Part shown: positions 61,527-64,000 of the stretch, one piece after another
How positions within the stretch are numbered: the stretch's first letter is position 1
Layout of the letters: every line of letters begins with the position of its first letter
DNA from: an uncultured Eubacteriales bacterium
GTDB lineage: Bacteria > Bacillota > Clostridia > Oscillospirales > CAG-272
DNA: 64,000 nt
Direction of reading: 5' to 3'
Assembly (NCBI GenBank): GCA_934401725.1
Contig: CAKRSS010000003.1
Location: forward strand, 1 to 64,000
Notes under the pieces: model-generated
What the model was told of the DNA's origin: nothing
The model's database searches: none
Seen by the model: only the letters and a program-made list of their open reading frames with translations
Translations under genes and position numbers: made by a program

Positions 61527-62324
61527 ATGGAACATACTGTATTTATGGCTCTCGTTGCCACGCTCGGGACGTGGCTCGTCACGGCACTCGGCGCGGCCAC
61601 GGTGATAATCTTCCACAACCCCGGCAAGCGGCTGATGAACCTCATGCTCGGCTTTTCGGCCGGGGTGATGGTCGCGGCGTCGTTCTGGTCGCTGCTTCAA
61701 CCGGCGGTTGAGGGGGCGCAGGCCGAGCTTGACTCACCCGCGTGGCTTGTCGTCACAACGGGCTTTGTCGTCGGTGCGATGTTCATGTGGGGGTCGGACA
61801 AAATCGTCACCTTCGCCCGCCGACGCGTCGATGCGGCGGGTGAGCGGCGCAGCCTCAACCGCGTGATAATGCTGGTGCTCTCTATAACGCTGCACAACAT
61901 TCCCGAGGGACTCGCCGTCGGCGTTGCGTTCGGCGCGTTGCACTCCGGCGGAATGACGCCCGAGGCGCTTGCCGGGGCCGTCACCGTCGCGGTCGGCATC
62001 GGACTGCAAAACTTCCCGGAGGGCGCCGCCGTCTCGCTGCCGCTGAGACGCGAGGGATATTCGCGCTGGCGCAGCTTTCTCGTCGGGCAGAGCTCGGGCT
62101 TGGTCGAGCCGATAGCAGGCGTCATCGGGGCTGCGAGCGTGGTGTACATCGGCGCACTGCTGCCCTATGCGCTGTCGTTCGCCGCGGGTGCGATGGTGCT
62201 TGTGGCCGTCCACGAGCTGATCCCTGAGTGCCAGCGCAACCAGGCTGATAACCCCTACCTCGCCACCATGGGCATCGTCGCCGGGTTCGCGACTATGATG
62301 CTGCTTGACGTCGCGCTCGGATAA
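61527..62324 (+). CDS. ZIP family metal transporter
   Basis: 265 residues from the ATG at 61527; the ribosome site is weak. Eight membrane helices. The two metal motifs are ITLHNIPEGLAVGVAFG (helix 4) and GLQNFPEGAAVSLPL (helix 5), typical of the prokaryotic ZIP/GufA type, followed by GQSSGLVEPIAG. It moves Zn2+, Fe2+ or similar ions into the cytoplasm. A charged loop lies between helices 3 and 4 (DKIVTFARRRVDAAGERRS). Confidence 0.93.
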   Translation: MEHTVFMALVATLGTWLVTALGAATVIIFHNPGKRLMNLMLGFSAGVMVAASFWSLLQPAVEGAQAELDSPAWLVVTTGFVVGAMFMWGSDKIVTFARRRVDAAGERRSLNRVIMLVLSITLHNIPEGLAVGVAFGALHSGGMTPEALAGAVTVAVGIGLQNFPEGAAVSLPLRREGYSRWRSFLVGQSSGLVEPIAGVIGAASVVYIGALLPYALSFAAGAMVLVAVHELIPECQRNQADNPYLATMGIVAGFATMMLLDVALG

Positions 62325-62360
62325 TTTGGGAATATATTCTCACAAATCGGCAACTGACTG

Positions 62361-62389
62361 TTGACAATTAACGCAATGTGTGTTATAAT
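62361..62389 (+). promoter_or_regulatory. Sigma-A promoter of the phosphoesterase-glmM pair
   Basis: TTGACA (62361-62366), 17 bases, TATAAT (62384-62389), 28 bases before the ATG at 62417. Confidence 0.88.
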
Positions 62390-62416
62390 GAGGAACATCT
62401 TGCCAAGGAAGAAAAA

Positions 62417-63187
62417 ATGAAATCAAAGACCGTACTCACAGAATATACCGTCGGCTCCGGCCCGCGCACACTGCGCGCCGCCGTGGCCTCCGACCTGCAC
62501 AATTCGTCCTATGACGACGTCATCGGGCTGATAAAATCCGCCCACCCCGACGTCATATTCGCCCCCGGCGACACGCTCGGCGCGCTTTGCGCCGAAACCG
62601 TCCCCGGCGGCGAGCTGACCGGGCGCTACCTCGCCGAGGCGGCCGACAATGACATCGGGCTGTCGTTTCTGCGCGAGGTCGCCGCGATTGCGCCGACATA
62701 TTGCTCGGTCGGCAACCACGAGGTGTCGGTGTCGGAGGAAAACCGACGCCGCATTGCCGAAACCGGCGCGCTGTTGCTTGACGACAGCTGCGTCTGTCTC
62801 GGCGGGCTGACACTCGGTGGGCTCTCGACCGGCGGGGCGCACGGCCTGTTTCACAAAAGCAATCCGCCCGACCTCGCGTGGCTCAACCACTTCGCCGCAC
62901 TCGGCGGCCGGAAGATACTGCTCTGCCACCACCCCGAATATTGGGAACGGCATATCCTCGGTCACGACATATTTCTCACCGTCGCGGGTCACGCCCACGG
63001 CGGGCAGTGGCGCGCCTTCGGACGCGGACTTCTCGCCCCCGGTCAGGGTCTGTTCCCACGCTACACCTCGGGCGTACACGAGCGGGGCGGGCAGTATCTC
63101 GTGGTCAGCCGCGGCCTGCGCAAGGAGTGCGGCATCCCGCGCATAAACAACCCGCCTGAAATCGTAATAATCAATATCAACTACTAA
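62417..63187 (+). CDS. Metallophosphoesterase (YkuE-like, calcineurin fold)
   Basis: Start at the ATG at 62417 (AAGGAAG upstream), 256 residues. The five metal blocks are AVASDLHNSS, FAPGDTLGALC, SVGNHEVS, LLCHHPEYW and TVAGHAHGGQW; the first block has N where DxH is normally followed by other residues, but the D and H are there. Distant relatives remove phosphate from wall lipid carriers or UDP-sugars. It lies 10 bases before glmM, suggesting a link to cell-wall precursors. Confidence 0.9.
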   Translation: MKSKTVLTEYTVGSGPRTLRAAVASDLHNSSYDDVIGLIKSAHPDVIFAPGDTLGALCAETVPGGELTGRYLAEAADNDIGLSFLREVAAIAPTYCSVGNHEVSVSEENRRRIAETGALLLDDSCVCLGGLTLGGLSTGGAHGLFHKSNPPDLAWLNHFAALGGRKILLCHHPEYWERHILGHDIFLTVAGHAHGGQWRAFGRGLLAPGQGLFPRYTSGVHERGGQYLVVSRGLRKECGIPRINNPPEIVIININY

Positions 63188-63197
63188 GGAGACTGAA

Positions 63198-64000
63198 ATG
63201 GGAAAATACTTTGGAACCGACGGCTTCAGAGGAGAATCAAATGTTGTACTGACGGTAAACCATGCATGGAAAATAGGGCGTTTTATCGGCTGGTACTACA
63301 CCGAGCTCAACAACCGTCCAGCGCGAATCGTCATCGGAAAGGACACCCGCCGCTCGAGCTACATGTTCGAGTACGCAATCGCCGCGGGCATCGCGGCGTC
63401 GGGCGCGGATGCCTACCTGCTCCACGTCACGACGACGCCCAGCGTGTCCTACGTCACACGCACCGAGCGCTTTGACTGCGGCGTCATGATCTCGGCGTCG
63501 CACAACCCCTACTACGACAATGGAATAAAGCTGGTCGACTGCGGCGGCGTCAAAATGGACGACGAAACGCTGCGCAAAATCGAGCTGTACATAGACGGCG
63601 ACCTGCGCGCGCTCGGCATCGACGGCGACGACCTCCCGCTCGCCCACCGCGACGCCATCGGCCGCAGCATCGACTACGCCGCCGGGCGCAACCGCTACAT
63701 CGGCTACCTCATCTCGCTGGCCTCCGAGTCGTTCAAGGACTACCGCATAGGCCTCGACTGCGCCAACGGCAGCGCGTGGATGATAGCGCGCAGCGTTTTT
63801 GAGGCGCTGGGAGCCAAAACTTACGTCATAAACGCCGAGCCGGACGGTCTCAACATCAACCGCGAGGCGGGTTCCACGCACATCGACGGACTGCGCCGCT
63901 TCGTCGTCGAGAACGGACTTGACGCCGGCTTCGCCTACGACGGCGACGCCGACCGCTGTATCGCCGTAGACGAGCACGGAAACGAGGTCAACGGCGACCA
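63198..64000 (+). CDS. glmM: Phosphoglucosamine mutase (N-terminal part, cut by window edge)
   Basis: 267 residues are visible and the frame is open at the right edge. MGKYFGTDGFRGESN is the classic GlmM start; the catalytic Ser is in VMISASHNPYYDNGIK, and the metal loop is FAYDGDADRCIAVDE. It turns glucosamine-6-phosphate into glucosamine-1-phosphate for peptidoglycan and surface polymers. AAGGAG precedes the ATG. A phosphomannomutase reading is possible, but the start and the loop favour GlmM. Confidence 0.93.
   Translation, partial: MGKYFGTDGFRGESNVVLTVNHAWKIGRFIGWYYTELNNRPARIVIGKDTRRSSYMFEYAIAAGIAASGADAYLLHVTTTPSVSYVTRTERFDCGVMISASHNPYYDNGIKLVDCGGVKMDDETLRKIELYIDGDLRALGIDGDDLPLAHRDAIGRSIDYAAGRNRYIGYLISLASESFKDYRIGLDCANGSAWMIARSVFEALGAKTYVINAEPDGLNINREAGSTHIDGLRRFVVENGLDAGFAYDGDADRCIAVDEHGNEVNGD

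Overview
The window looks like a chromosome segment from an uncultured, fairly GC-rich gut-type member of Bacillota, class Clostridia (Oscillospirales/Christensenellales-like; my inference). The reasons are strong GGAGG-type ribosome binding sites, near-consensus sigma-A promoters with 17-bp spacing, lipoproteins with Thr/Pro/Asp-rich linkers after the lipobox cysteine, ECF-type vitamin transporter S components, a VTC/DUF4956/Cthe_2159-like surface cluster, and the Firmicutes housekeeping block nusB-xseA-xseB-ispA-tlyA-argR-recN. No tRNA, rRNA, CRISPR array or intact prophage was seen.

Left part (1-11450): a minus-strand catabolic operon, transcribed from a consensus promoter near 9750. It holds an anchored surface protein, an orphan solute-binding lipoprotein, two Gfo/Idh/MocA dehydrogenases, a class III aminotransferase, an FGGY kinase, an amidohydrolase and a fucose/arabinose isomerase-like protein cut by the window edge. 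A DeoR-type regulator is divergent. A small frameshifted lipoprotein gene follows.

Region 11.6-14.4 kb: one minus-strand unit reads promoter, tetrahydrofolate riboswitch, folT, folC, preQ1-I riboswitch, queT. Two different riboswitches therefore govern uptake of two GTP-derived compounds, folate and a queuosine precursor. Then come a second orphan solute-binding lipoprotein with a divergent AraC regulator (14.4-16.9 kb) and a sugar transferase plus flippase pair (17-19.3 kb).

Region 19.5-30.9 kb: a mix of single genes. These are an ECF sigma factor with a very large C-terminal extension, an acyltransferase-like protein that has lost its catalytic His, a CDP-alcohol phosphatidyltransferase, an esterase, a HAD protein, two SGNH-type or nuclease-type hydrolases, a membrane XRE regulator and an FAD oxidoreductase. 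Several copies of a covarying palindromic repeat lie in the gaps.

Region 30.9-41.8 kb: the housekeeping block yebC, argS, ybaK, recN, argR, nadK, tlyA, ispA, xseB, xseA, tsaD-like and nusB, tightly packed with several 8-bp or 20-bp overlaps. dxs, usually between ispA and tlyA, is absent.

Region 41.9-64 kb: mostly envelope and secretion genes. They include an M23 peptidase, an SGNH hydrolase operon, a MATE transporter, the VTC-DUF4956-beta-helix operon, a SecB-like chaperone, three lipoproteins or binding proteins, a dipeptidase, an orphan phage-tail-like protein, a TIM-barrel isomerase, a ZIP transporter, a phosphoesterase and the start of glmM. Two 169-bp MITE-like elements (44.9 and 55.7 kb), an internal-deletion derivative (37.0 kb) and a ~320-bp nested inverted-repeat element (45.0-45.4 kb) are the most striking non-coding structures.
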